This document shows positions 49,301 through 59,385 of a DNA stretch of 64,000 bases, in pieces. Both the position numbers and the translations under genes were made by a program. The notes below the pieces were generated by a model. It was given only the letters and a program-made list of their open reading frames with translations. It was not told where the DNA came from and did no database searches. Location of the stretch: positions 40,740,801 through 40,804,800 of the forward strand of contig NC_063062.1 of assembly GCF_018812025.1 (NCBI RefSeq), written 5' to 3'. Positions within the stretch are counted from its first letter, which is position 1; every line of letters starts with the position of its first letter. This stretch comes from Megalobrama amblycephala (lineage: Eukaryota; Chordata; Actinopteri; Cypriniformes; Xenocyprididae).

Positions 49301-52300
49301 CGACGTCTGCCGCAGATGGATCGGGAACGTCCTCCGGTCCTCTGAAGTCCAAATCAAAGTTTGTGAAGAAAACGTGGAGCAGCTTCAGCAGAGCTTGATG
49401 GATCTTCACTACAGCTGAAACATGCAGACTTTACACTCACAAAGACATGCGCAAATCACAGACGAGTGTGTGTTTATGAATATGTATATCTAAGCATTTC
49501 AATCATGCACGTGGATTTCCCCTACAGGTCAAACAGCACGTGCGAGTCTAAAGTGTCACTTCATTCAAAAGACTCACCAGTTTCACAGTCACTCATTTCA
49601 GCTGGAGTCTAGGGAAAAGAACATTATATTTAATAATATTCCCCAAAATTAAATTCCTTTTTAAACACACACACACAGTAACAGAGGAAGAGTGTGATCC
49701 GTACCCACGTGACCGGAGCGATGCGCTTGAGCTGCCCGACGGCCTCCTCTAGATCGGCTGTAGTGACGCCACACAGCTGCTCACACACACCGTGAACGCT
49801 CTCCACGACCTCGCTCACACACACGCCACACTGACACAGAGAGCTTCGTTCACTCATCACAGTCATTCATGTCTCGTAGAGTTCATTCTGAGCGCTTCAG
49901 CAGTTGTCAGGCCACTTAATATTCAGTAATAAAACAAAACTTCAACTGAACTGATCTGAATGTTGACACTATTGTCTCCTGTAGAGCTGCTTTACAGCTG
50001 AATCGAATTAGTTTCATAATTACACACCATTATCTCGAAAACTTGACTACAGTCCACGGTTAAATGACGCCATCCACCAACTGATGAAGCCGCTCAGATG
50101 AGAGTTGAAACATCTTCAATAAATGACATGCAGATCATTCAGAATAAACTCTACAATATGTATTTCCAAGCATTTCAGTCATGCATGTGGATTTCTTTCA
50201 TTCAGTGAAACACTAACCTGGCTTCTCACGAGCTTGTTTACTTCCTCGCTGTAGCTACTCAGTTTCTCCTGCAGACATGATCTAAGAGAACAAATGATGT
50301 TCAATATGTATCAGTAATTTGAAATGTACTATGCAAATAGTGGCAATGTATTTCTGTACATTTCCCATATGCATATATGCAACATTTGGAGCAAAACAAA
50401 TGTTCAAATTCAAAAATGTAATTAATTATTTGAATTTGTCAGTTCCAGTTCTTGTTTTAATGTAAATGTAAAATTCATTTAAATGCATTAATGTGAACAA
50501 TTTCAAATGTTTTCCCTCAAGGATATAAGGGCAGCAAAATTATTGGCATTTATATGTCAAATGCATTCACACTTTGAAACTGTGTGTTTATTAATACTTT
50601 TATTAATTCAATGTTGGTTAGAAAATGCGTCATAGCTAACAACAATCAATTTTAATTTTTGTAAATCGTTTAAATTTAAAAATAAAATGCACCAAATGTT
50701 GCAGGCATAGGTATAGGAAAAGTGCAGTAAAATACAGGAATATCATTTATTTTGTCAGCTTTACGCTTTCAGAGTACAGACGCAAGCAAACCTTATTGTG
50801 TTGAATGAACAAGCAGAAGCGAGGACTTGATTAAAATGAAACATCTGCCTGTCGTCTTCCTCCTACAGAAACATGCAATCTCATAACAATATGACCTTCT
50901 GAAAATGAGAAATAGTATTGGACATCTGAGCCACTGTAATTAAATGTCATACATCTCGCGTCAGGGTTCTGCCAATGGTGTCTCTGAGCACCATCCTCAC
51001 TGGAACATCTGAAGCAAACTTATGATACACCTGGATGCGTTCGTATAATCCCAACATTTCATCACTGGACGAGGCAAAACAAAGAGTCAAAACAACGGCA
51101 TCTATATCTAAATGCACTTAAACAGCAGAAAGCATTTCCTTTTCCATTGAGCAACAACAACTACTTGCTGGTAAAATATGACAGTGAAATTACCTTCTGA
51201 GAAACTCCTCTGAGTCACAGAGTTTCATCAGGTATTGTCCACTGAGAGCAGCAGAATGATCTAGAGTCTCCAGAACCGCCTCCATCAGCTCCTGGGCTGT
51301 GCTGCTTACTAATCAAACAATGCAAATAACGTTTGCCAAAGTGTCCTAAAAGCTTCAACCTAAACTGGGTACGCGTGTCATCTGTAAGGCTTACGTCTCC
51401 ATCTGAACGGTAGTTCCACAGGCAGCCAGGGCACGGACACACTGAAGAGGAGTTCGGCGGGCTCCAGGAGAGACTCGTGCACAGGGGTCACGCGGCCCCA
51501 CACCACACTCCGGCTGAACTCGTCACGACTGACGCCATGTTCTGAGAGCAGTCTGACATTAAACAGCATTACAAACAGGAATACAGATGTATTGCAGATC
51601 AGTTATTCATATAGGAGCAGTGAGCTTTATGAAAGTAGCCGCGTCTACTAAATACTGGGTGAATGAAATTTCACGCTAGTGAAAACCTTGATGTGAATTC
51701 AGCACACATGGATGAAATCCGTCAGCCATATAGGTGCATAAATAGTTTGAAAAGGATTGATGCATCTTACTGCGAAGTTAATGTGCAGAGCGAAGCAGTT
51801 CTGCTGTTGCTGCCTTGTGCTGAATCAATTAAATCGATGTTCCAAGAGTCCTGTGAACATACGAAGAGATAGAGAGAGTGATCATAATATTTACAGTTAC
51901 AGAAGTCTCTAAACCTCTATTGCACAGTGAAACAACGCAATCTCAAACTTCCAAGTCATGATGAATATAGGATGCAGTAAAACAACAACAAAGGGAAAAA
52001 AAGCCTTTTCTTGTTCCATTTCAATATAGAGGTTCAACCAACTCTGAGTTAAAACTTGAACTCTGAGTTGACTGAGAACCTCAGAGTTTTCGGTTTCAGA
52101 ACAGCTGAATTGAACTCTGAGTAGGTTGACTGCGAGTTAAGCGTGTGCACCACGACTATGAAAAGCCATGATCAGTTGACGTCCGCATACTTCCGAGTCA
52201 ATGCAAGTTAAATTCTTAACACTGTTACAATATCAGACGTGACAACTGGCAGAACGGTAAGTTATTGAACTAACTACTCATTTTCATGGTATCCCACATG

Positions 52301-54580
52301 CAAAAAAATTAAAAAATAACAATTTAAAAATTAAAGCTGCAAGCAGCGTTGAGAGGGCCCTCGCACCCGGGCTAACCGCCACCCGTTGGCCTCAGGAAAA
52401 CAGTGAACAGTGGGCAACATGCATGTAAGCGAGTGAATACAGGAGAATTATGCCAAAGTCATTTTGAAATGCCACACTTCCTGTGGCCAACAGGTGGCGC
52501 TTTGACCTTAACTGAATTTTGCCATGTTGATGTCTTCAGGCCAGGACTATTGTCGAACATGTGAAGTTTGGAGCAGATTGGACATTGTATGTCTGAGTTA
52601 CAACAACTTCCTGTTTCTTTCGTGGCGTTAATCGCATAAATTAGCACTCAGCCAAGTGTTGCATGATTTAACGTGTTTCTAGCATGTCTGGTACTTCGTG
52701 GCATAATGAAATGTGACTCTGGTAGTGAATTACAGTATAAAGCATGCCACTTCCTGTTGCCAGCAGGTGGCGCTATGACTAACTGAATATTATCATATAG
52801 ACGTCTTTAGGCTAGGACTCTTATCACACATGTGAAGTTTGGAGCAGATCGGACATAGTATGCCTGAGTTACAACAGTTTCCCCTTTATGGCGAAACATC
52901 AGACTTTGTCAGGCCGCAACGGACACGCCCTTCACCGAAAACTCAAGATCTTTGATATTTATCATCGCTAAGGTCTTAAGATTAGACTGACAACATATGA
53001 TGTTGATCTGGTTAAATCTCCATGAGGAGTTAATCACAGTGTAAAACATGTCATTTCCTGTTGTCTGCAGGTGGCGCTATGACTGTAACTGAATATTGTT
53101 ATGAAGATGTCTTCAGGTCAGGACTCTAATAAAGCATGTGAAGTTTGGGGCAGATCCGACATTGTTTGTCTGAGTTACAACAACTTCCTGTTTCATGGCG
53201 AAAACATCAAACTTTGTCAGGGCGCCACGGACACGCCCTTCAGCGAAAACTCTAGATCTTCGCAATTTAACATCACAAAGGCCTTTAGATTAGACTGACC
53301 AAAAATGACATTGATCTGATTAAATCTCTAGGAGGAGTTCGTTAAAGTACAACGTCTGGAAAATGCAAAAAACGGTGAATTAATTCAAAATATCTGACTT
53401 CCTGTTTGGTTTCGGATTTCGCTCCAAGAGAACTTTTTGTAGGTACTGGGCTGATAAATGTGTGTACCGAATTTCAAACCCCTAGTGTTATGTAGCGAGC
53501 GGGGCTGTACGTTAGATGGCGCTATCGAGCCATTTTGCCACGCCCAATTCCGAAACCCATAACAGACGTAAATTTTCACCACTTCTGACGCGTGTGCAAA
53601 GTTTCATGAGTTTTCGAGCACGTTTAGGCCCTCTAAAATGCGATTCACTTTGGAGAAGAAGAAGAAGAAGAAGGAGAAGAAGAAGAAGAAGAAGAAGAAG
53701 AAGAAGAAGAATAAACGGAGCAATTCCAATAGGGTCCTCACACCATCGGTGCTCGGGCCCTAATTATGGGGTTAGAAAAATAAGGAAACATACTATTTGC
53801 ACCTCAGTATTGATGTACATTAAAAGGATGCAATAACAACATAGAGTGTAAATGATTATATTTATTAAAATTATAAATACTTTTATCATTATTACACACT
53901 CTGTTGTGATGTGCACCGATGAATCACTTAGAATTTCTACAGATAACTTGTAATTATGATTAACCGTGCTTATATTGCGGTGTTTATTCTATTGCTTACA
54001 CTAGTACTATGACCCAAAATCTGCCCCACCTAAATTTATAGCCAGGAGCAGTTGCTGTGCTTTATTTTATTGATTTAGGCCTATTTTTTGCTTGATAATA
54101 ATAAAGCATCTACTTTTTAGTAGCCTAGTACTAAACATAGTAGTAGTACTAAACATTAAAGTAAAATTTGAGTAAAGGTTTATCTAGGAGCCAAAGTCTT
54201 TTCTGCCATGTAACTTCTGTGCAGCTAATGTTCAGACTGTGGTTTATGGTTTCACCAGCTGTGATGGCTGTATGCATGCATGTATTGTCTGTAATGATGA
54301 GCTGTTTCACCTCTGGACCGCGCAGGTGTTGTGCAGGTGTTCCAGCAGGTGTCACAGCTGCTTCCTCATTCTTCATGTCCACATTCACCTGCTCTTTCCT
54401 CTGATCGGCTGCTTTTAAACCAGACACGGGTGTGTATAAATCCAAATAATCCTGCTCAGAAAAGACAGGAACATCCCATCCATAAAACACGTGATCCTCA
54501 GGTCTTCCAGCGGGATCTTCAGTACATGGATCCATTCGATCAGAGACGGAGAGCTGTAGGCAGTCCGGTTTAATGTCCAT
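35853..54580 (-). CDS. pik3c2g: Class II PI3-kinase, gamma-type, complete (32 exons, about 1330 aa)
   Basis: Exons 5' to 3' (minus): 54580-54311, 51850-51771, 51552-51395, 51308-51194, 51064-50953, 50862-50792, 50281-50218, 49830-49705, 49608-49578, 49414-49231, 47386-47264, 46511-46383, 45255-45141, 44660-44527, 44438-44250, 43941-43848, 42330-42236, 42075-41895, 41823-41716, 41044-40952, 40867-40738, 40326-40190, 39956-39787, 39699-39543, 39468-39359, 39048-38874, 38608-38490, 38410-38314, 38228-38174, 37071-36980, 36216-36091, 36005-35853. All are in phase. Domains: Ras-binding about 140-245, C2 400-525, helical 545-755, kinase 795-1060 (CDRHNDNIM loop, [18 protein letters not shown] activation loop), PX 1085-1205, C-terminal C2 1208-1330 ending [11 protein letters not shown]. 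The short N-terminus and the C2/PX wording favour PIK3C2G over A or B. The family makes PI3P and PI(3,4)P2 on endosomal membranes. Exon 1 is the least certain: its phase fits but it has little similarity to anything. Confidence 0.93.
36510..36720. repeat. Dispersed repeat, inverted copy of 17865-18260
   Basis: GATTTCTGAAGGATCATGTG, TGATGCTGAAAATTCAGCTT and ATTCACATAGAAAACAGCTG are the reverse complement of blocks in st7 intron 1. It lies in the pik3c2g intron between exons 36980-37071 and 36091-36216. Confidence 0.65.
37260..38075. repeat. AT-rich repeat, inverted copy of 7380-8190
   Basis: Starts with the GACCCCCGTCCTGACATTT block, then TAGTACTGCACTGTTAGATG, then about 600 bases of TTTATTTA/TTTAAATC-rich sequence. 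It is the reverse-orientation relative of the repeat in the liprin gene. Confidence 0.6.
41488..41640 (+). pseudogene. Decayed L2 reverse-transcriptase fragment
   Basis: The plus-strand frame includes [20 protein letters not shown], aligning with [20 protein letters not shown] of the L2 element at 60960-61020. The rest is eroded. It lies inside a pik3c2g intron in antisense orientation to the gene. Confidence 0.7.
42079..42112. repeat. (CA)n run at a pik3c2g acceptor
   Basis: The run reads (TG)n on the pik3c2g sense strand and ends immediately before the CAG acceptor of exon 42075-41895. No separate pyrimidine tract is present. Confidence 0.9.
43225..43432. mobile_element. Small MITE with CACAGACGGGGCTTAG ends
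   Basis: Left TCACAGACGGGGCTTAGACT and right (reverse complement) TTCACAGACAAGGCTTAAGC are imperfect terminal inverted repeats around a 208-base non-coding element. Superfamily not assigned; no clear target duplication found. Confidence 0.6.
46253..46304. repeat. (GT)n microsatellite
   Basis: 52 bases of GT in a pik3c2g intron, about 80 bases downstream (in gene sense) of the exon at 46511-46383. Confidence 0.95.
47815..48769. mobile_element. TTAA element, copy B (left end lost)
   Basis: From AAAAATTGAATTTATCTCGG onward it follows copy A through GGGCAGCCAGTATTAACGTC to the right tip AATCTAGGGCACCT and TTAA at 48766-48769. The first terminal bases (AGGTGCCC) are missing, so it should be immobile. 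Located in a pik3c2g intron. Confidence 0.75.
52330..53765. repeat. Composite repeat with about 290-base internal tandem units and GAA tract
   Basis: The ends are TTAAAGCTGCAAGCAGCG on the left and GGTGCTCGGGCCCTAAT on the right. Inside, three diverged tandem units (about 52460, 52745 and 53045 onward) each carry CAGGTGGCGCT, GTGAAGTTTGG.GCAGAT and GAGTTACAACA. A (GAA)n tract of about 60 bases lies at 53653-53710. It sits in pik3c2g intron 1. The long basic reading frame across it (poly-Arg) is an artefact of the GAA run. Confidence 0.8.
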
Positions 54581-54589
54581 GACAGACCG

Positions 54590-54860
54590 GTGATAAATAT
54601 TTATGCCATTAAGAAAAGGAATCAGGTTTTCCTTTCACTCTCTTACCGCAGCGGATCTTAGTCGTCTTGAGTGAGACTGAGTGTGTCTGAATCGGAATAA
54701 AAGATTCTTTTGGACTGTTTTAGATTAAACTACTTCTGAGAAGGAGCCCAAGCACGTATCCAAAGGTATTTTCAGCGCGAAACTCTCGCGGACGCGGAAT
54801 GCTGCTCCTCCCACAGACACCTGCGATCTCCTGTATGGAACGCCAAAAAGGTCATAATTC
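54590..54860 (-). promoter_or_regulatory. Possible pik3c2g 5' region
   Basis: The 270 bases upstream of the start ATG contain a short CG-rich patch (CTCTCGCGGACGCGG near 54783-54797). No acceptor AG precedes the ATG closely, so this may be the cap exon. No TATA box or other defined element is claimed. Confidence 0.25.
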
Positions 54861-55538
54861 TGCATTTCGTCCAAACGACTTTCCTCTAAAGCGGGGCGTT
54901 CCCAAACGTTTTTCTACCCCTTGTAGGGTAGAAAATTTTCCAAGGACCTCCTTATAATTTTAACAGCGATTAAACCCAAAGTTAATGTGGGTGGACGTAA
55001 TGTGCTTGTTTTATTGGTGCAAGTGGTTCCCATCTGTAAATATGCACTTTTTAATAATATTAGCAGTGGCCCCTGCAGCTGTACGGCTGTACACACTGTG
55101 CGTACCATGAGAGGGCGCTAAATAATGCCGTTTTTATTTTTTTTTATTTATTTTTTTTACATAATTTTTAAACTGATTGTTAAAATCCATCTGCATACAC
55201 CCATGACACATTAAAAAAAGCAAGAGAGAATGAGAATAAAGGTGTGCGTTTGTGTGTTGTAAAGTCAAATGTGTGTATGTGCGTGCATGGGTGGGCATGA
55301 GGATATGGGTGAAAAGAAATCTGATTGGCTAGCTTAGTTTGTTGCTTTTTTCACACATGAAAAATGACATTACAGACTGTTTAAAACAGTCTCAAAATTA
55401 GTAAACACTCTCTAAACCAGCTAAATTTAATTGAAACATTTGCAAAATGGCCTAATACTATTGAGTAGGGATGGAGAAATGAAGCCTGTTAAATCTTTGA
55501 CGCTTTTCTCTAAATGTTTCGGCAAAAGTTCCAAAGCA

Positions 55539-57045
55539 TTAAAGGTGCCCAAGAATGCTTTTTCACAAGATGTAATATAAGTCTAAGGTGTCCCCTGAAT
55601 GTGTCTGTGAAGTTTCAGCTCAAAATACCCCATAGATTTTTTTTAATTAATTTTTTTAACTGCCTATTTTGGGGCATCATTAACTATGCACTGATTTTTT
55701 TCAGCGCGCCGCCCCTTTAATTCGCGTGCTCCCTGCCACATGAGCTCTCGACTATAATACAGCGAATTTGCAAAGTTCACACAGCTAATATAACCCTCAA
55801 ATGGATCTTTACAAGATGTTCGTCATGCATGCTGTATGCATGCTTCGAATTATGTGAGTAAAGTATTTATTTGGATGTTAACGTTTTATTCTGAGTGAAT
55901 TTGAGGCTGTGCTCCGTGGCTAACAGCTAATGCTACACTGTTGGAGAGATTTATAAAGAATGAAGTTGTGTTTATGAATTATACAGACTGCAAGTGTTTA
56001 AAATGAAAATAGCAACGACTCTCGTCTCCGTGAATACAGTAAGAAACGATGGTAACTTTAACCACATTTAACAGTACATTAGCAACATGCTAATGAAACA
56101 TTTAGAAAGACAATTTACAAATATCACTAAAAATATCATGTTATCATGGATCATGTCAGTTATTATTGCTCCATCTGCCATTTCTTGCTATTGTTCTTGC
56201 TTGCTTACCTAGTCTGATGATTCAGCTGTGCACAGATCCAGACATTAAAGGTGCTAAAGAGGATGTTTTGTTTTATAAATTTTTTCAATATTACTTGAAA
56301 CTGTCTTTACTAACTGATAAAAGACTATTTATTAGGTGCACTGAAAGGAATAATATTAATATACATCATCTGTGCACGAGGTAGGGAATTAAAAAAATCA
56401 GCTTATCTTCTGGCAATCACTGCCGTGACGTTCCTCGTGAGAGACGAGCGCGGCTGCACGCTCCAGTAACTTTCCACACTCCACAGGCGCCGCATGCAGT
56501 GTTTTTGTCAGGAGACAGGAGTAACAACTGCAGATTATGAGTCACATTGCGGTGAGTCCGACATAATGAATCCACTAACACGACACAGCGAATGCCGGTG
56601 GTAAAGACTCGTGTTCCAATACGAGTGTTTACGAGTTTTGGGAGGCGTTCCTTTGAAATGTGTTGTGAAGGAGGGGGGCTGTTCTTACGCATGCGCTCAT
56701 TTCAAAAACTCAGTAACAGTCTTTGGATTCTCAGTCGACGAAAAAATCCTCTCTATCACCTTTAACTGGCTGCCCTTGTCTAATGTCTTTTATAATGTTG
56801 GAAACATGGGCTGGCATTATGCAAATATTGGGGGCGTACATATTAATGATCCCGACTGTTACGTAACAGTCAGTGTTATGTTGAGATTCGCCTGTTCTTC
56901 GGAGGTCGTTTAAACAAATGAGATTTAAATAAGAAGGAGGAAACAATGGAGTTTGAGACTCAATGTATGTCTTTTCCATGTACTGAACTCTTGTTATTTA
57001 ACTATGCTGAGGTAAATTCAATTTTTGAATCTAGGGCACCTTTAA
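55539..57045. mobile_element. TTAA element, copy C (inverted, with nested insertion)
   Basis: TTAA at 55539-55542 and 57042-57045 flank ends AGGTGCCCAAGAATG and (inverted) AGGTGCCCTAGATTC. The interior is copy A in reverse orientation, interrupted at 56245-56765 by another TTAA element. Located between pik3c2g and the tRNA array. Confidence 0.8.
56245..56765. mobile_element. Second TTAA MITE nested in copy C
   Basis: TTAA at 56245-56248 and 56762-56765 flank inverted ends AGGTGCTAAAGAGGAT and AGGTGATAGAGAGGAT (14 of 16 match). Copies A and B have a single TTAA at this exact point (CAGTATTAACGTC), giving an empty-site control in the same window. Confidence 0.85.
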
Positions 57046-57503
57046 GATTTTCGAAATCAGTGCCATCTTGTGGCAGGAAAAATTTACAGCAGCCATAAAC
57101 CTGAGTGCGCAGCTCCATTGTTTTTATCCATTAAGCACAAACAAAAGCCTGACGACGCTAAATGTGTTTAGCTTTCTGATAATATAATTCGCATATTAAA
57201 GTGAGGCAATAAATTAAATGTAACAACAAAAACAATAATTATAATAATATTAATAATACCTACTGAGTTGCTTGAGGCAAGTAAATTGTGCTGTTATTTT
57301 ATTGTTTTTATACTGTTTATATGACAGAACATATGATAATTTAATATAGGCTACAGGCTTATATATTTAAATATACCTGTAGAGTAGGCTAGTGGTCTGG
57401 GTTCAAACATTCCGGGGCTCTAGTTGTATGCGAGATAAAGAGATAAAAGATAAAAGAGATAAAATCCTGCAGGCGCCCCTGAACATAAGTGCGGTGGTCA
57501 AAC

Positions 57504-58000
57504 TCATACATATGTCACACACATATGTCGTAGTTTAGATATATTTTTAAGATGGAGGAATGCAGTTTTACAGATGCTAGTAACATGGCCTTCACATGTA
57601 AGATTGGTATCAAAGAGCACACCCAGGTTCCTAACTGACGACGAAGACTTAACAGAGCAGCCATCAAGTGTTAGACAGTATTCTAGGTTATTACTGAAGA
57701 CGTTTTTGGTCCAAAAATTAGAATCTCTGTTTTTTTCTGAATTTAGTAGTAGGAAATTACTTGTCATCCAATTTTTTATATCAGCTATACATTCCATTAA
57801 TTTTGTGAATTGGTAAGTTTCGTCAGGGCGAGAAGGAAATATAGAGCTGAGTATCATCAGCGTTAACAATGAAAACTAATGCCATGCTTCCTAATGATAT
57901 CTCCCAAGGGTAGCATGTACAGAGCGAAAAGCAACGGTCCTAGTACTGAGCCTTGCGGTACTCCATATTTAACTTGTGACCGATACGACATCTCTTCGTT
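57504..58000 (-). pseudogene. L2-clade reverse-transcriptase fragment, broken
   Basis: The minus strand encodes [15 protein letters not shown], then a shift at the YADD catalytic motif, then [14 protein letters not shown] and HLKNISKLRH. It is homologous to 61370-61810 of the L2 element below but truncated at both ends and frameshifted, so non-functional. It lies about 190 bases left of the tRNA array. Confidence 0.8.
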
Positions 58001-58188
58001 TTGCCTTGTACCAGCTGGCACTTTACAGGTATCTAATTTCACTCCAAGGTGACCGATAGTAACTGCCCTCAAAACTACAGTTTTGCTGCTTTAGCAATCT
58101 ATTATATCAAATGTAGATCGAAATTATGTTGCATGTCACCTCATAAGCAGGGCCCCTTTGCACACTTTTGAACCTGACTTGAATGAAA

Positions 58189-58260
58189 TCACCCTAACGT
58201 GATTTGAACACACGACCTTCTGATCTGGAATCAGATGCGCTACCGTTGCGCCACAAGATT
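58189..58260 (-). pseudogene. tRNA-Trp(CCA)-like copy 1
   Basis: 72 bases alignable end to end with the canonical copy at 63325-63396. The anticodon CCA is kept, but the acceptor stem has several changes: the first pair is lost and others are reduced to G-U. Probably a decaying copy at the array edge, though folding is not excluded. Confidence 0.6.
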
Positions 58261-58350
58261 CTGGTTATCTGATGTTTTGCTCAGCTAATTTTTACAAATT
58301 ACAAGCTTGTTTCAAGAACTGAAAAAGTAGAGTAAATGTGGAAAGAAGTC

Positions 58351-58872
58351 TGAGCCCAACGTGATTTGAACATGCAACCTTCTGACCTGGAGTCAGATGC
58401 GCTACCGTTTTTTTTGTTTTGTTTTTTCTCCATATACTCTCTTCTTTTAAATCTTTGAATTTTTCCACCCAGTACTTATTTACAATTGGCTCTTTAAAAA
58501 CACCATCTCTAAAAACACAATAAAACATTATTACAGTACACTCTTTAAAATCACATAATTTTTCCCCCAGTTTCACATAAATGGTCTTCTCTTTTTGCTC
58601 TTCTTCCATACACTATTCTTTTAATCCACTCTTTTGGTATTGCATTTTTAATGATTTCATATTTATTTGTTATTTCTTGTTTGCTGTATTCTTCTTTTGC
58701 TACTTCCATTGCATCGAAAACATATTGTGCTGGTAAAAACCCCTCTTTAAACTCATACAAAGCATCTCTCACTCTCGTTATGCCCACTTCCATCCATTTC
58801 TTAAAAAATATCTCTTTCCCTTGTTTTAAAATGTTGTTATTTAAGAACGCACTACCGTTGCGCCACGAGGTC
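58351..58872 (-). pseudogene. tRNA-Trp copy 2, split by a LINE insertion
   Basis: 58351-58409 holds the 3' two-thirds, including the CCA anticodon, and 58849-58872 holds the 5' end. The tRNA is interrupted in the D-arm/A-box region by a 439-base element with an approximately 10-base target duplication (GCGCTACCGTT versus GCACTACCGTT on the plus strand). Confidence 0.85.
58410..58848 (-). mobile_element. LINE-1/Tx1-like 3' fragment inserted in a tRNA
   Basis: On the minus strand the element starts within ORF2-type coding sequence (ITRVRDALYEFKEGFLPAQY, then VFKEPIVNKYWVEKFKDL) and ends in an A-rich tail (AAAACAAAACAAAAAAAA) abutting the target duplication. It is 5' truncated, as expected for target-primed reverse transcription. 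The tail appears to follow coding sequence directly, so the 3' end is also unusual. The clade call is from protein wording only. Confidence 0.65.
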
Positions 58873-58920
58873 CTGGACAGCTGACATCTTTCTCAGCTAA
58901 TTTTTGTAACTAGATTGTGT

Positions 58921-59253
58921 AACGTCGGCACAAATGATGTTCGACTTCGCCAGTCGGAGATCACTAAAATTAACATTAAAGAGGTGTGTGAACTCGCAAA
59001 TTCAATGTCAGCAGAAGTAATTTGTTCTGGCCCTCTTCCTGTTCGTCGGAGTGATGAGATAGTTAGCAGGTTATCATCACTCAATGGCTGGCTGTCTAAG
59101 TGGTGTCCGCAGAATAATATAGGTTTCATAGACAATTGGAAAAGCTTTTGGGGCAGACCTGATCTGTTGAAAAGAGATGGTATTCATCCCTCCCGGGATG
59201 GTGCTGCTCTTCTATCTAGAAATTTGGCAAATAGTCTTAGAGCTAAACCATGA
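58921..59253 (+). pseudogene. L2 ORF1 esterase domain, N-terminally truncated
   Basis: The frame opens at VGTNDVRLRQSEI, holding the GxND block of SGNH/GDSL esterases, and closes with RDGIHPSRDGAALLSRNLA, holding the D-x-x-H block. The nucleophile Ser block upstream is missing because the element is 5' truncated. An esterase in ORF1 is a known property of CR1/L2-type LINEs. Not functional on its own. Confidence 0.8.
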
Positions 59254-59385
59254 CAAACCAGGGCCCAGATCAGGACGCAGACAAACTGGCTAAACCGACC
59301 GTCTGCTAGCCGCCTCACGTCACAGAACTCAGATAATTCACAGCACATAGAAACTCTTTCACCTAGATATTATCACATAGAGACT

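Noticed and set aside
53516..53836. Open frame with a long poly-arginine run
   Set aside because: It is the translation of a (GAA)n microsatellite in a repeat; no start context or domain.
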